The position numbers were made by a program, and so were the translations under genes. From Caenorhabditis elegans (Eukaryota; Nematoda; Chromadorea; Rhabditida; Rhabditidae), in the NCBI RefSeq assembly GCF_000002985.6, contig NC_003279.8, positions 13,764,001-13,828,000 of the forward strand: DNA of 64,000 nt, in the 5' to 3' direction. This document shows positions 33,391 through 46,100 of this stretch, in pieces (within the stretch, counting starts at the first letter, position 1; each line of letters starts with the position of its first letter). The notes below the pieces were generated by a model that was given only the letters and a program-made list of their open reading frames with translations, was not told where the DNA came from and did not search any database.

Positions 33391-36300
33391 TTAATTAACT
33401 AAAAACAGAGAATGATCAGGTCCAAGTGCAGCTTTTCGTACATCTCCCGGCAGAAATAATTGATAAGGGAATAATTGACGTTTTTGATGTCCGAGGCCTA
33501 AGCTTGAATATCGATTTTCTCCCCAAATGAATAGTCGGCCGTCTTCATTGATTGCAGACATACAGCTGTTGCCGGCAGAGACAGAGGTCACCTGAAAATT
33601 TGAAAATTTTAAATTTCCAGGCATTTTTTGCTTTTTTTTTGGAAATTTAGCGTTAGTTTTGAGATTTTGGGTGAGAAATGCTTTAAAAAATCATATTTTT
33701 AAATTTTCCGAAATACTGTAGCCCCAAAAGTACGCAATTTCTCGTCAGGGCACCGGATCCGACGACAAAATGCACAGAAACTTAAAATCACGCAAAAAAC
33801 GTCGCGCTAGGGGTAAAAAGGATCGCTGAACTCAAATTCGATGAGGAAAATTGGTGAAAAATTCTAATTCCGGTAGAAAATTTCAGTTTTTCGAAATTTT
33901 TTTCAAGTTAAAAACTTGAAATCCCAGTATTTTCGACATTAAATTTGAATTCGCCGTCATTTTCCACTCCCGGGGGCTTTTTTCTGGGCTTCTAACGCCA
34001 ATTTTGAGTATTCTGGGGTACTGTAGCCCCAAAAGTACGCAATTTCTCGTCCGGGCACCGAATCCTCAGCCAAAATGCACAGAAACTCAAAAATAACGCG
34101 AAAACCGTCGCGCTAGGGGTAAAAAGGGTCGCTGAGCTAGAATTTGTTGAGCAAAATTGGTGGAAACTCTAGATTTCAGTTGAAAATGGCATTTTTAAAG
34201 ATTTTTTCAGTTGAAAACTTGAAATTCAAGTATTTTCGACAAGAAATTCGAATTCTCCGTCATTTTCCACCCTCAGGGCTTTTTTCTGAGTTTCTAGCGT
34301 TAATTTTGAGTTTTTGGGGTACTGTAGCTCCAGAAGTACGCAATTTCTCGTCCGGGCATCGGATCCTACGACAAAATGCACAGAAACTCAAAATCACGCG
34401 AAAAACGTCTAGATAGGGGTAAAAAGGTGCGCTGAGCCCAAATTCGAAGAGAAAAATTGGTAGAAAATTCAAATTCCATTTGAGAATTGCATTTTTGAGT
34501 TAAAAACTCAAAATTCAAATCTTTTGAACATGAAAATCGAATTCTGCGGCTTTTTTTAATACCGGAAATTGTTTTCCGCGCTTCGAAAGCTAATTTCGAG
34601 TGTTTCCAGTTACTGTAGCCCCAAAAGTACGCAATTTTCAGCCAAACCTACGCCAAAATGCACAGAAATTCAAATTTTCGCGGAATCTGTCTAGCTTCCA
34701 CATAAATAGGGGTAAAAGGGGTCGCTGAGTTTGAATTTCCACATGAAAAAAGGTAAAGGTAAAGGTTGTCCGTTTGGTTCAAGGGTGAGCCTAAGCATCC
34801 TGCGGACAAGAGATTTATCAGGGTTGCTGGTGGCGTTTATATCTCTTCTAGTCTGAATTTAAGCCGTACCGGGACTAGCCGTATGGCCGATTTACCTTTC
34901 GTGAACCAAATTCACTACCCACTTTCCGAGCCGGCTGGGTGAACCTTTGGGGTGAGGTGGGATTGAACTTGCGACCTCTTGGGTGACAGCGGTACACCAC
35001 TACCACTTAGCCACCCGTGCCCCTCGCTAATTTCGAGTGTTTCCAGTTACTGTAGCCCCAAAAGTACGCAATTTTCAGCCAAACCTACGCCAAAATGCAC
35101 AGAAATTCAAATTTTCGCGGAATCTGTCTAGCTTCCACATAAATAGGGATAAAAGGGGTCGCTGAGTTCGAATTTCCACATGAAAATTCTCATAAATCAC
35201 CATTTTCCCATCAAAAAGCGGTTGATCCATTTGCGTGGGCGTTTTGAGAGATTCCGCTTCAGGACCCATTCCAAGTACTCCAACACCCCAAACAAAGACA
35301 TTTCCACGGGAATTTCGTGCCACAACAGATGACTGTGTACTATCAACACAAATTATAGGTCCCAGCGAGTTTGCCACGTGGCGTGACGTATTCAATTGAA
35401 TCTCATCAGTTGCTCCAGCCGCTTGACCGTACTCCGTTTGTCCCCAAATGAAAATTTCGCCGTTTTCACTACAGGCAAGTAGGGTATCCGTGGATCCTGA
35501 CACTTTTTGGATTTTCGAGCCTTCCACGTCTCCTCGAACTTTTGCCGGTTCCCATTGTATCCCGTAGGCCTCATTTCCACACTGGCCGTCCTCGTTTAGG
35601 CCGAAACTGAATACGGCGCCACTGGAATCTACGACAAATGATGTGTCCATTGAGCAGTGGATTGAGATTATTGGCTCCGAGGTTGGAAATGACAGGGGAA
35701 GTAGTGGAGACTCTGGAAATTCAATTTTTGGGAGGAAAATCTATGAAAATCTATGAAAATCCGAGTTTGGAGCTCCGAACGCAACTCAGCGCCCCAGCAG
35801 AGCCGAAAAGCTGCTCTTTGGGCTTCAAATCGGAAGTTTATAGCTTCCTATTTGGAGCTCACAGAGCAAAAGCTTCTCGGCGCTGCTGGGGCGGTTTTGT
35901 GCAATTTTAAGGTGAAAATTTGAATTTTTGACTGAAAAATCCAATTTTTTTTGGCAAAAATTGAGAAAAACTGCTTTTTTGGATTTTTGATGAATTTTTT
36001 TTTCGAAAATTGTCTAAAATTGACTTTTTGGAGTACTGTACCTTTGAAAGTACGTTAACCCTGAAGCTCACGACAAAATGCACCAAATTTTGAAAAAATT
36101 AGATTTTTTTTCTGAAAATTTTTAAAATTTCAGGTTCGAATCAGGGGAAAATTAGAAAAAATCGAAAATTTGTCTTTGCCGGAAATTTTAAATTCCGGCA
36201 ATTTGCCAATTTACCGGACAATTTAAATTCCGCCAATTTGCCGATTTGCCGGAAAATTTAAATTCCGGCAATTTGCCCATTTGCCGGAAAATTTAAATTC

Positions 36301-38212
36301 CGGCAATTTGCCCATTTGCCGGAAAATTTAAATTCCGGCAATATTCCAATTTGCCGGAAACTTTCAATTCCGGCAATTTGCCGGTTTGCCGGAAATTTCA
36401 ATTCCGGCAATTTGCAAGCTAGACGGAAATGTTCAATTCCGACAATTTGCCGATCTGGCGGAAAATTTTAATTCCGGCAATTTGCCGGTTTGCCGGAAAT
36501 TTCAATTCCGGCAATTTTCCAACTTGAAAAATACGTGGGAATTCGAAATTGTGCTCGATTTCACGACAAAATGCACATTTTCTGAGATTTTTCACTACTG
36601 TAGGTCTGGAGGGGATTTTCAAGTCAATTTTCATAATTTTAGAAATTTAGTTAGATGAAAATTAAAATTTTAGAATTTTTGTGATCAAATTATTCGAACT
36701 CCCCGTCCTTTTTTACTACAATAAGCTATTTTCCGGGTCTGTAGTGTTAATTTTGAAATATTTGGAGTACTGTAGCCACAAAAGTACGCAATTTTCCGTC
36801 AATGCACCAGACCTTACGACAAAATGCACAGAAATTCAAAATTGGGGTAAAAACTACGCTGAGCTCGATTTTCAGCTTTTTTGGGGTCTAAAAGCTGCTC
36901 TAAAAGCCTGAAAGCCTTAGTTTCAGCTAAAAATCCCAAATATTGTACCTTCAGAGCCCACAACATAATCCATATTCTCAGGATTCCGTCCACATTGCCC
37001 AAAATTATTATCACCAATCGCAAAAACGCCCAAATTGGTTCGAATCAGCGAGTGCGCTCTACCGGACGAAATCTCGAGAATCTCATCGCCGGGAATATTG
37101 ATTTTCTTTGCGGATATATAATAATCCTGATATTTGTTGATATTCGTCAGCTGACCACCGATCTGGAAGCTAAATTCGTGATTTTTGAGGGTTTTTTGGT
37201 ATTTTTTACAATTATTAGGGAAAAAAATCAATAAAAACAGCTGTTTTTTTTTTGATTTTTCGCCGAAAAATCGATTTTTTAGAGCAAAATGGCTTTTTTT
37301 TGGCGAAAAACATGAAATTTCTCAAATTTTTCAGAAAAATTGTTTAAAATAGGTAGATTTTTAATTTTTGAGAATTTTCAGTGAGAAATTAGAAAAAAAT
37401 AGGGATTTTGGGAAGAAATTATCGATTTTTCGTTGTTTTTTCTCGGAAAAGTCGGGATTTTTGAGGATTTTCAGTGAAAAACAGCTAAAAATCAGCTTTT
37501 TGAGGTTTTTTGACAACGTTTTATCGATTTTTTCGGAAAAAAATAATGAGAAACCCCCTAATTTTTGTATTTTTATTCAATTTTTTAATGAAAAATCGCA
37601 TTTTTTCCAATTTTTTTTAGGAAAACTCATTTAAAACGCAAGAAAACAGATTTTTTCGATTTTTTTTCCAGTTTTTTGAGTTTTTAATCGATTTTTCAGA
37701 TTCTTCCGCTCATTTTGACAAATTTAAAGCCCTTTTTCAGAAAAATCCAGCGTTTTTCAGAGTTTTCGGGCCAAAATCGCCAATTTATCGATTTTTCCAG
37801 AGAATTTCCTGCGAAAATCCCACCGATTATTAATTCCAGCACCGTAGAGGCGATTTTTCGACGCAAAAAGCGAAAATCCAAAGCCTGAGCTTATAAATTT
37901 AATACTTTTCGTATTAAAATACGCAATTCTCTTCGGAAACCGGGCTTCTCCCGCCGTGACGTCATCAGCTGAAAGATTTTGGGGTTTTTTGGGTTTTCGG
38001 GGGCAAAAATCGATATTTTCTCACAATTTGCAACTAATTTTGGGATTGCAAGAGCACCAGAAGCTGATAAACCACATCCATACACGGCACAATCCACCTG
38101 AAATCCAAAAAAAAAATAGATTTTCAGCGAAAAATCCTCGATTTCCCACGTTTTTTCGCGTTTTTCCAGCGGAATTCGACAAAAATCGGGTAGTTTGCCA
38201 CCGGGAAATCAT
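33391..38212 (-). CDS. RCC1L-like mitochondrial RCC1-repeat protein
   Basis: Six exons on the minus strand, 38212-38150, 38097-38025, 37968-37824, 37169-36949, 35712-35201 and 33591-33391, join in phase to 404 residues. The N-terminus MISRWQTTRFLSNSAGKTRK is Arg/Ser-rich without acids, as expected for mitochondrial import. RCC1-type blades follow: VYGCGLSASGALAIP (about 25-40), GRAHSL...GDNNFGQCGR (about 130-158), FSFGLNEDGQCG, IFIWGQTEYGQ, VFVWGVGVLGMGPE and LFIWGENRYSSLGLGHQ, ending GPDHSLFLVN. The spacing and the GRAHSL/GMGPE/LGLG signatures match vertebrate RCC1L (WBSCR16), which works in mitochondrial ribosome assembly and as an OPA1-related factor. The exon at 37169 uses acceptor TTTAG, chosen because only this gives the right phase. 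Intron 5 contains the repeats and SINE below. Confidence 0.9.
33640..34749 (+). repeat. ~300 bp family: four plus copies in RCC1L intron 5
   Basis: Copies at about 33640-33845, 33945-34145, 34245-34450 and 34550-34749, antisense to the host gene and spaced by 300 bp. Confidence 0.9.
34589..35186. repeat. 161 bp direct repeats flanking a SINE
   Basis: 34589-34749 and 35026-35186 are 161 bp each, start GCTAATTTCGAGTGTTTCCA, end CCACATGAAAA and differ at two positions. Exactly between them lies the SINE 34750-35025. Each is a truncated copy of the ~300 bp family. Confidence 0.93.
34750..35025 (-). mobile_element. tRNA-derived SINE
   Basis: Read on the minus strand it opens GGGGCACGGGTGGCTAAGTGG, a tRNA-like A box, followed about 35 bases later by GGTCGCAAGTTCAATCC, a B-box match. 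It then has a non-tRNA body of about 200 bp and ends in ACCTTT/CTTTAC repeats. This is the usual architecture of a tRNA-derived SINE with a short-repeat tail. The head is too degenerate to be a working tRNA gene. Confidence 0.82.
35766..35970. mobile_element. Palindromic MITE copy 4 with duplicated flanks
   Basis: The palindrome is 35791-35892. Together with about 25 bp to the left and 80 bp to the right it is nearly identical to 30372-30576. It lies in RCC1L intron 4. Confidence 0.9.
36178..36530. repeat. CCGGCAATTTGCC minisatellite
   Basis: About ten units of roughly 37 bp built from ATTCCGGCAATTTGCC and TTTGCCGGAAA, in RCC1L intron 4. The unit is itself partly palindromic. Confidence 0.9.
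36610..36870 (+). repeat. ~300 bp family plus copy with unique inverted duplicate
   Basis: 36610-36790 is an almost identical reverse complement of 23890-24065, including about 75 bp outside the usual repeat. The end is a normal family copy. Confidence 0.9.
37170..37823 (-). other. RCC1L intron 3, AT-rich
   Basis: Rich in AAAATCGATTTTT words and Phe-coding T-runs. No gene recognised. Confidence 0.65.
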
Positions 38213-38508
38213 TTTTGATGTCTGGAAAATCAAAAAATTGAGAAAAATCGAGTTAAATTGAAGAAAATCGGGTAAAAACTTTAAAAAACGTAATTTCGGA
38301 GCATCGTAGCGCGTGTTGTTTAGCGCTAAGATAATTTTTCATGGAAAATCGATATTCGACAACCAGAATCGCTTAAAATTAATGGGAAAAACCGAAAAAT
38401 CGTATATTTAAACCCATAAAACAGAAATAATCACAGAAAATCGATAAAAACACAGAAAATGACTAGTTTTTAGTTAGAAAATCAATAATTTAAATAAAAA
38501 ATCAATAA
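38213..38508 (-). promoter_or_regulatory. Upstream region of RCC1L with acceptor
   Basis: TTTTCCAG (AG at 38222-38223, minus strand) lies 9 bases before the RCC1L ATG, a probable trans-splice site. Distance to the stop of the upstream YccV-domain gene is about 300 bp, so co-transcription is possible but not shown. Confidence 0.5.
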
Positions 38509-41500
38509 TTAGTCGTCGGGATACCATTGCTTGTATAGAGGGCGCATGATGTATCTGAAATTATGAAAAATTAGTGAAAAATCGGAAAAAATCGAAGAAA
38601 AATCGATAATTTGTGGAAAAAAACTGGACTTTCCGCAAAAAATCGATAATCGGAAATTCAAATTTGACCGGCGGAACTCTAAAATTCGAATTTTCCATTT
38701 GAAATTTGACAAAAAGGTGAAATTTTGAATTTTTTTTTCGGAAAAAATCGATAATCGCCGACTAGAATCGTAAAAAATCGGGATTTATCGATTTTTACAT
38801 TTGAAAAAAATCGAAATTTTGTAATTTTCTTGAGTTTTTTATCGGAATATAATTTAATTTTTGAGTTCCGGCGGGAAATTTGAAATTTCCGATAGAAAAT
38901 CAATAATTGAAATTCACTGATTCTCACCATGGAAAACATTAAAATTTGGATTTTTCGGAAAAAATTATTCGGAAACTACAAATTTTGAATTGCAATTTCC
39001 GCAAAAATTTCAAAATTTGCCCGGCGGAACTCTAAAATTCAAATTTTCCAATAGAAATTTTTCAAAAAAAAAAAGTTTTTTTGAAGTTTTCCGGCGAAAA
39101 AAATCGATAATCGGAAATTATCGAATTTTATCGGAAAACATTAAAAAATTGAATTTTGTTGTGAAAAATTACTCGGAAAATACAAAATTTAAAGTTCCGG
39201 CTGGAAATTTGAAAATTCCGAAAAACCGATATTCGGTAATTATCGATTTTTCTTTCAAAATTTTCTTTTTTTCCCAATTCCCCGCCGAAACTCTAAAATT
39301 TTCAATTTTTCGATAGAAAAAAAAAAAAACAAAAAAAATGAAATTGAAGTTTTCCGGCAAAAAATCGATAATTGCCGGCAAGTAATCGAAAAAAAATCGA
39401 AATTTCGTATTTTCCATGCGATTTCAATCGGAGATTTTTTAATTTTCCGATTAAAAAATCAGAAATTGTCGATTTTCATCGGAAATCATTAAAAAATTGA
39501 TTTTTTTCAGTGAAAAATTGCTCGGGAAATTTCGGAAAATTTCCGCCAAAAAAAAAAATCGTTTTTTCTTCAAAATTATCGATTTTCATCAGGATTTTCG
39601 CCGCCAAAAAATCGATATTTTCCACCACCAACTTTTGCCGTTTTTCATCGAATCCATCAAAGAATTTATCGACGAGCGGATGCATCACAGTTCCTTTATC
39701 GATTTCCAAATTTTCCTGAACAATATACGATAATTGAGGTGTCAGGCGGTCGCGGGTGTCGATGAGGACAGCGTAGTTGGGCTGAGTAGCGTAATTCTGA
39801 AAATTTATTGATTTTTCTGGGTTTTTTTTTGGTAGAAGATCGATAAATTATCGATTTTTCGTCGGAAAAACCAAAAAAAAAAAGGATTTTTAAAGTTCCG
39901 CCCCAGGAAAATTGGCAATTTTTAGAGAACTTTTTATATCGAAAAGTGATAAATTCTTTTTTTTTTCAACTCCGCTACGAATTTTGCGATTTCCGACAAA
40001 AAAATCGATAATTGCCGGTAGATATTGATTATCGGAAAATATCGATTTTTTGCGGAAACTTGAAATTTTCCGATTTTAAGCAAAATTTCTAAGTTCCGCC
40101 AAAAATTTCCCGATTTCCGACAAAAAAATCGATAATCGCCAAAATTTTCAAATTATCGATTTTTCCTCAATTTCTTCAAAAAAATTATCGATTTTTTGCG
40201 GAAAACTTGAAAATTGCCGATTTTACACAAAATTTCTATCGGAAACTTCAAATTTCTAGGTTCCGCCAGTAATTTTGCGATTTCCGCCGAAAAATCGATA
40301 ATCGGCGATTATCGATTTTTTGCGGAAAACTTGAAAAACACTAGTTTTTCGCGAAATTTGCTTTCGGAAACTTCAAATTTTTTAAGTTTCGCCGGGAATT
40401 TCGCAATTTCTGATAAAAATCGATAATCGCCGATAGATATTGACTATCGGAAAATATCGATTTTTGGCGGAAAACGTGAAAATAGCTGTTTTTTGAGAAA
40501 TTCTTAGCGGAATATGCAAGTTTTCGAGTTCCGACGGTATTTTTGTGATTTCCAGCAAAAATCGATATATGCCAATACAATTGAATTGTCGGAAATTATC
40601 GATTTTAATCGGAAAATACGAAAATTGGCAATTTTTAGAGAACTTTTTATATCGAAAAGTGATAAATTCTTTTTTTTTCAACTCCGCTACGAATTTTGCG
40701 ATTTCCGACAAAAAAAATCGATAATTGCCGGTAGATATTGATTATCGGAAAATATCGATTTTTTGCGGAAACTTGAAATTTTCCGATTTTAAACAAAATT
40801 TCTAAGTTCCGCCGAAAATTTCCCGATTTCCGACAAAAAAATCGATAATCGCCAAAATTTTCAAATTATCGATTTTTCCTTAAAATTTCTTCAAAAAAAA
40901 AATCAATAACCTTATTCTCGCCATGCGCAACTTTTAGAAATTTTTCCGGTGCAATTGCATGTTCATCCCATCCAATAATAACACCACGAAAATTCAATTT
41001 CGTATGAGTGATGACGTCACCAACACGAAATTCCACGTGTGGAGCCCGATGACGTGTATATTGACCCACTGAAGAAATATTGATTTTTGGAGGAAAAATC
41101 ATTAAAAATATCGATTTTTTGAGAAGAAAAACGGAAAATTCCCGGGAAAGTTATCAAGTTTTTTGAAATTTTCGGGTAAAAATCTTGATTTTTCAGTAAT
41201 TTTTGAGCAAAACTCTGAAAAATCGATAATTTATTGATTTTTCGCAAATTTGGCAAAAATTATCGATTTTTTGGAAACAAAATCGCGAAAATCAATAATT
41301 TATTGATTTTTTCGATAAAGTTATCAATTTTCGGAATTTTCAAAATAAACGTGTTACAATTATCGATTTTTCAAACGTTTGTTCGGTTATATTATCGATT
41401 TTTCTAAATTTTTTGTGGAAAAATCGATAATTTATTGATTTTTTCTCTGAAAGTGATTTTTTCAAAAAAAAATCGCGAAAATCGATAATTTATTGATAAA

Positions 41501-42823
41501 AAAAGATTTTCGAAATTTTCAGAAAAACTGTGTAAAAATTAAAAATTATTGATTTTTTAAACTATTTTTCGAAAAATCGATTTTATCGATTTTTTGAAAA
41601 ATTAGAGCAAAAAAATATTTTTTAAAAAGGCAAAAATCCATAATTTATTGATTTTTTCGATGAAATTATCGATTTTTTGGAATTTTCACAATAAAAGTGT
41701 AAAAATCGATTTTTAAAACCTTTTTTTTCGGTTTTATTATCGATTTTTCTGAATGTTTAGAGGAAAAAACTCGATAATTTATTGATTTTTTCGGTTTTAT
41801 TATCGATTTTTCTGATTTTTTTGCGGAAAAATCGAATTTTATCGATTTTTTCCATACTTCCATATGCTCCATTTCCTTCCGGATTCATTTCAGCCATAAT
41901 TGCAGAACTTTCAGCGGCTTCTGCTTCAGAATCCGATGATGACGTCATAAATGATGGAATATATTGTTTTAGTGTGAAGATTAGACTGAAAATACGGGGA
42001 ATTTATTGATTTTCCTGATTTTTTGGGTGAAAAATCGATGAAATTTGGATTTTCTGGGGGTTTTTGCACAATAAATGCGGATTTTATTGATTTTTAAAGC
42101 GGAAAATCGATAATTGAATAAATTTTCTGAATTTTTTCGAAAAAAATATACAAAATTCTTTGACTCTACTGATTTTTTGGGTAAAAAATCGATAAATTCA
42201 TCATTTTCTTCAATTTATGGGCAAAAATCGATAGAAATCGTGAATTTTATTGATTTTTGAATGGGAAGTCAATAAATGTTCGATTTTTATTGATTTTTAA
42301 AGCGGAAAATCGGTAGTTAAATTAATTTTCTTCGTTTTTTCGTCGAAAATCGAAAAAAATACGTCACAATCATTGATTTTTTGGGTAAAAAATCAATAAT
42401 TGCATTGCCATTTTCAAATTTCGGTGAAAATCGCGGAACAAAAAACGAGGATTTTATCGATTTTTGTGCGGAAAATCGATAATTGAATAAATTTTTATCG
42501 ATTTTCCCGCAAAATCGATAAATTATATGGAATTTATTGATTTTCAACTAAAAAATCAATAATTTGGTCGAAATCGCGAAAATAAATCGATTTTTCCGCG
42601 GAAAATCAATATTTTGACTGAAATTTCTTCAATTTTTCTCCTGAAAAATCGATCTTCCGCCAGAATTTCCTCGAAAATCGAACCTATTCATTCGATATTT
42701 CAAATGGCCAGTTTCCGAAGGTGATAGAAGCCATTGTGCGGGTACCAGAATAAGAATTCCAATAAATATGAGTTCCGGCTTTATTTCCATTTGTTGTTGT
42801 GCTAAAAATTTGGCTGAAGCCAT
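38509..42823 (-). CDS. YccV/HspQ (hemimethylated-DNA-binding-like) domain protein, N-terminally anchored
   Basis: Five exons on the minus strand, 42823-42684, 41985-41858, 41068-40911, 39796-39633 and 38554-38509, join in phase to 211 residues. Residues about 17-35 (LIFIGILILVPAQWLL) form one hydrophobic helix. An acidic Ser/Glu stretch follows (SSSDSEAEAAESS). From about 92 to the end is a YccV-like domain: VEFRVGDVITHTKLNFRGVI, IGWDEH, NYAVLIDTRDR, YIVQENLE, HPLVDKFFDGFD, and a short last exon ending YKQWYPDD. The same domain ends human FBXO21 and forms bacterial HspQ/YccV. No F-box is seen here, so the protein has a different architecture; its role is unknown. Large introns are AT-rich or repeated. 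Confidence 0.87.
38555..39632 (-). other. AT-rich intron of the YccV-domain gene
   Basis: Irregular repeats of GGCGGAACTCTAAAATT and ATCGATAATCGGAAATT words (for example 38660, 39020, 39280). No gene is seen. Confidence 0.65.
39908..40898. repeat. ~280 bp direct repeats 710 bp apart
   Basis: 39908-40190 and 40618-40898 are nearly identical, sharing GAACTTTTTATATCGAAAAG, CAACTCCGCTACGAATTTTG and CGATAATCGCCAAAATTTTC. The sequence between them is made of related, more diverged words. Confidence 0.88.
41069..41857 (-). other. Simple-sequence intron of the YccV-domain gene
   Basis: AAAATCGATAATTTATTGATTTTTTC recurs every 60-110 bp with variations. No gene is seen. Confidence 0.7.
41986..42683 (-). 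other. First intron of the YccV-domain gene
   Basis: AT-rich, with TTTATTGATTTTT and GCGGAAAATCGATAATTG words repeated at about 42080, 42290 and 42470. No gene is seen. Confidence 0.65.
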
Positions 42824-43139
42824 GAAATTAATATAAATTTGAGGGTAAAAAATCGATATTCAATTGATAGGAATGTCCGTTGACAAGCAAAAAAGCGAAA
42901 AAAAAAGTGGGAAAATAGGGGGGAAAAGCCAATTTTTCATTGAAAATCGCGAAAAATGATAGGAAAATTGGGAAAAATCAATGATTATCGATTTTTGTGA
43001 AGAAATATATTTCAGCTATCGGGGGATCCTCGAAATACAATGAAAATCAATATAATACACGGGAAAAGTTGAATTTTTGTATAAAAAATAGGGATTTCGG
43101 GGTGATTTTGCATGAAAAATCCGAAAAAAACGCGGAAAA
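42824..43139 (-). other. Spacer between MAEA and the YccV-domain gene
   Basis: 316 bp between two minus-strand genes. The nearest acceptor-like AG on the minus strand is about 190 bp upstream of the YccV ATG, so its 5' end is undefined here. Confidence 0.5.
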
Positions 43140-46100
43140 TCACAAAAAATATAGCCGTAAAGCCTCTTCCTCGTCGATTAATTTCTTATGAATCGGGTCA
43201 TATAGCTTATTATCATCTCGTTTCAGTCTTTCAATTGCAGCTGATCCAATTACATGCCCTGATGGAAAAAGAAACGGAATATTCTTATCATCATCGCATA
43301 ATTTTCCGGATAACGAGCAGAAAATCCGAGAATTTGCCACGTGGGAATAGGGAAGATTCTCGGCAATTGGCCACACGTCCGGACGGCATACTATGCACTT
43401 TTGCTGCAAAAAAAGCAATTTTTCGGGGGAAAACTGACATATATTTGCTATGCAACGTGTACTAGCGACGTTTTATCGATTTTTTTCAGAATTCTAGGAA
43501 AAATTCCATTAAAAATAGGCTTTTTTTGAAAATTCATAGATTTATTTACAAAAAATTCAGGAAAATCACTTAAAAATTCGAATTTTGGACAAAAAATGAC
43601 TACTAAAGTCGATTTTTTCAATTAAAAAAATTTGGTGAGGCTGACACACTACAAACTACAGAGTTCTGTGAGCCTCAACCAAGTTGGTTGAGGCTAAAAA
43701 AGTTGTAGTTTGTAGTGAGAGCCTCAACCAAGAACACGATTTTTAGTACATAGAACATTACATTTTCCAGACGATCTTTTACAGTTTTTTTCTTAAAAAT
43801 TCATATTTTCTGACCGAAAAATAGGCTTTTTTTGAAAATTTATAGATTTATTTACAAAAAATTCAGGAAAATCAATTAAAAATTCGAATTTTGGACAAAA
43901 AATGACTGAAAAATCGGGGTTTTTTCGATTAAAAAAGTTCTGTGAGCCTCACCCAAGTTGGTTGAGGCTAGAAAACTTGTAGTTTGTAGTGAGAGCCTCA
44001 ACCAAAAACACGATTTTTTGCAGTTTTTTTCTTAAAAATTCATATTTTCCGTCAGGTTAGTCTATTCTAGGAAAAAATCCATTAAAAATTTTTTTTTTGT
44101 GAAAATTTATAGATTTGTCTAAATAGGAAAAAATTAAATTTTTGTTATATTTTCATTCCAATGTTTTATAATTCGTAAGAAATATTGTGGAAAATAGGAA
44201 ATTTCAGTTAAAATTCGCGGAAATTAATTTAAATTCAAAAAAAAATTAAAAATTAATAGACTACGACACTCCGTTTCTGACGGCAACGCGTGTTGTTTAG
44301 CAATAAAATTAAAACAATGTTTTTAAGTTTTTCAATGAATTTCTATAATTATTCACAAAAAAACCGTTTTCACTGGATTTTTTCCTGGAATGGACCAAAT
44401 GGACGGAAAATATGAATTTTTAAGGAAAAACTGCAAAAAATCGTGTTTTTGGTTGAGGCTCTCACTACAAACTACAAGTTTTCTAGCCTCAACCAACTTG
44501 GGTGAGGCGTACTTTGTAGTTTGCAGTGTGTGAGCCTCACCAAAGTTTTTTTAATCGAAAAAAATCGACTTTCCATTCATTTTTTTTGTCCAAAAAACGA
44601 ATTTAAAAGTGATTTTCCTGTAAATTTCTGTAAATGAATTTATACATTTTCACAAAAAATGTATTTTTACTGGATTTTTAATGTGTTTCTGCTACTTTTC
44701 AGTGAAAATCTTAAAATTTTCAGTGAAAACCAATGAAAAAGTTTTCAATTTCGGAAATTTCAATTTCTACCTTATCCAGCGGGGTTTTCTCGTCATTATG
44801 ACATGACGGGGTCTTTTGTGTCGCTAGACCATATTGTATCAGTGTGGCGAGCGCCGTGTTCCCATGAATCTCAAAAATCCGATGCGCTTCTTCGATAAAA
44901 AGCGCCGCGCATTTCTGATATCGATCGGCGGCGTGGAGCTCCGGATTTCGAAGACGTGATTGTTCAAGGGTACATGCAATGGCGCCCATTGTCTGGAAAA
45001 ATCAATTTTTATAGAAATACTTGTAGTTTGTAGTTTGTAGTCACACACCTTCTTCAAATCCTCAGTGAATTTCCCCTTTGCAATCGGAGCAATATACTTT
45101 TTCACATAGGCAACTGCCTCTGGAATATTGCCCAGCTCAATTAAAGTCACTGCTTCCTGTTGCCTGGCGACCAACTCGATCCGAGATTCCAGTTTTCGAA
45201 GCTTCCGGTGATGACGGTCACACCAGGCAAGACATGGCTGGATATTTCCGTCGAGAAGCGCTTGTTGCACGGCGTACATGTTCTCGAAGACATCCACGTC
45301 GACGAGATCTGGAATTTGTTGTAGTTTGTAGCGAGATTTTGGATTAAAATATTAAAATGACACATTTTTCACTCAAAACTATTTATTTTTGACGATTTTT
45401 GTAGAAAAATTCGAAGAAATCGGTTTTTTTCGTTTATGAAAACTTGGTTGAGGCTAGAAAATAATGTAGTTTGTAGTGAGAGCCTCAACCAACAGTTTTT
45501 TTGCACAGAAACGATATTTTCGAAATTTCTTTTTGAGGGGATGTCTGAAATTGATGAAAAATTAATTGAAAATTAAAGTTTTGAAGGGAAATTTTCAAAA
45601 TTTTGAGAATTTCAGCAAAAAAAAATTTGGGGAAATTTGAAAAAAATATCAAAAATTGACTGAAAAGCGTTATTTATTCATAAAAATAGCTTTTCGACAG
45701 AAAATACGATTTTGGGTGAGGCTCGCACTACAGACTACAACATGTCTCAGCCTCGACCAATTAAAAAAAAAATTAATTTTGGTTGAGGCTAACACTACAA
45801 ACTACGCAATTCTGTGAGCCTCACCCAAGATGGTTGAGGCTAGAAATAATTGTAGTTTGTAGTGTGAGCCTCAACCAAAACCAATTTTCGGTGGAAAAAC
45901 GCGATTTTCAGTCAATTTTTGACATTTTTTCGTTACAAATGTAATATTTCTGTCTAAAATCACAATTTTCAAAGGAATTCGTCAAAAAAACTTTTTCTCA
46001 GACTACAAACTACAAGATTTTGTGAGCCTCACCCAACTTGAAAATTTGGCATTAAATGCATTTCTTGTAAATTTTTCTAGAAAATCTCATGCTATTTTGA

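Noticed and set aside
34955..35022. A functional tRNA gene on the minus strand
   Set aside because: Box A and box B match, but the acceptor stem and anticodon arm do not close; this is the head of a SINE.
35075..35200. Extension of the RCC1L exon into 35200-35075
   Set aside because: The open frame continues into a repeat copy. Phase and the GTGATT donor at 35200 fit the last exon, and the RCC1 blade continues there.
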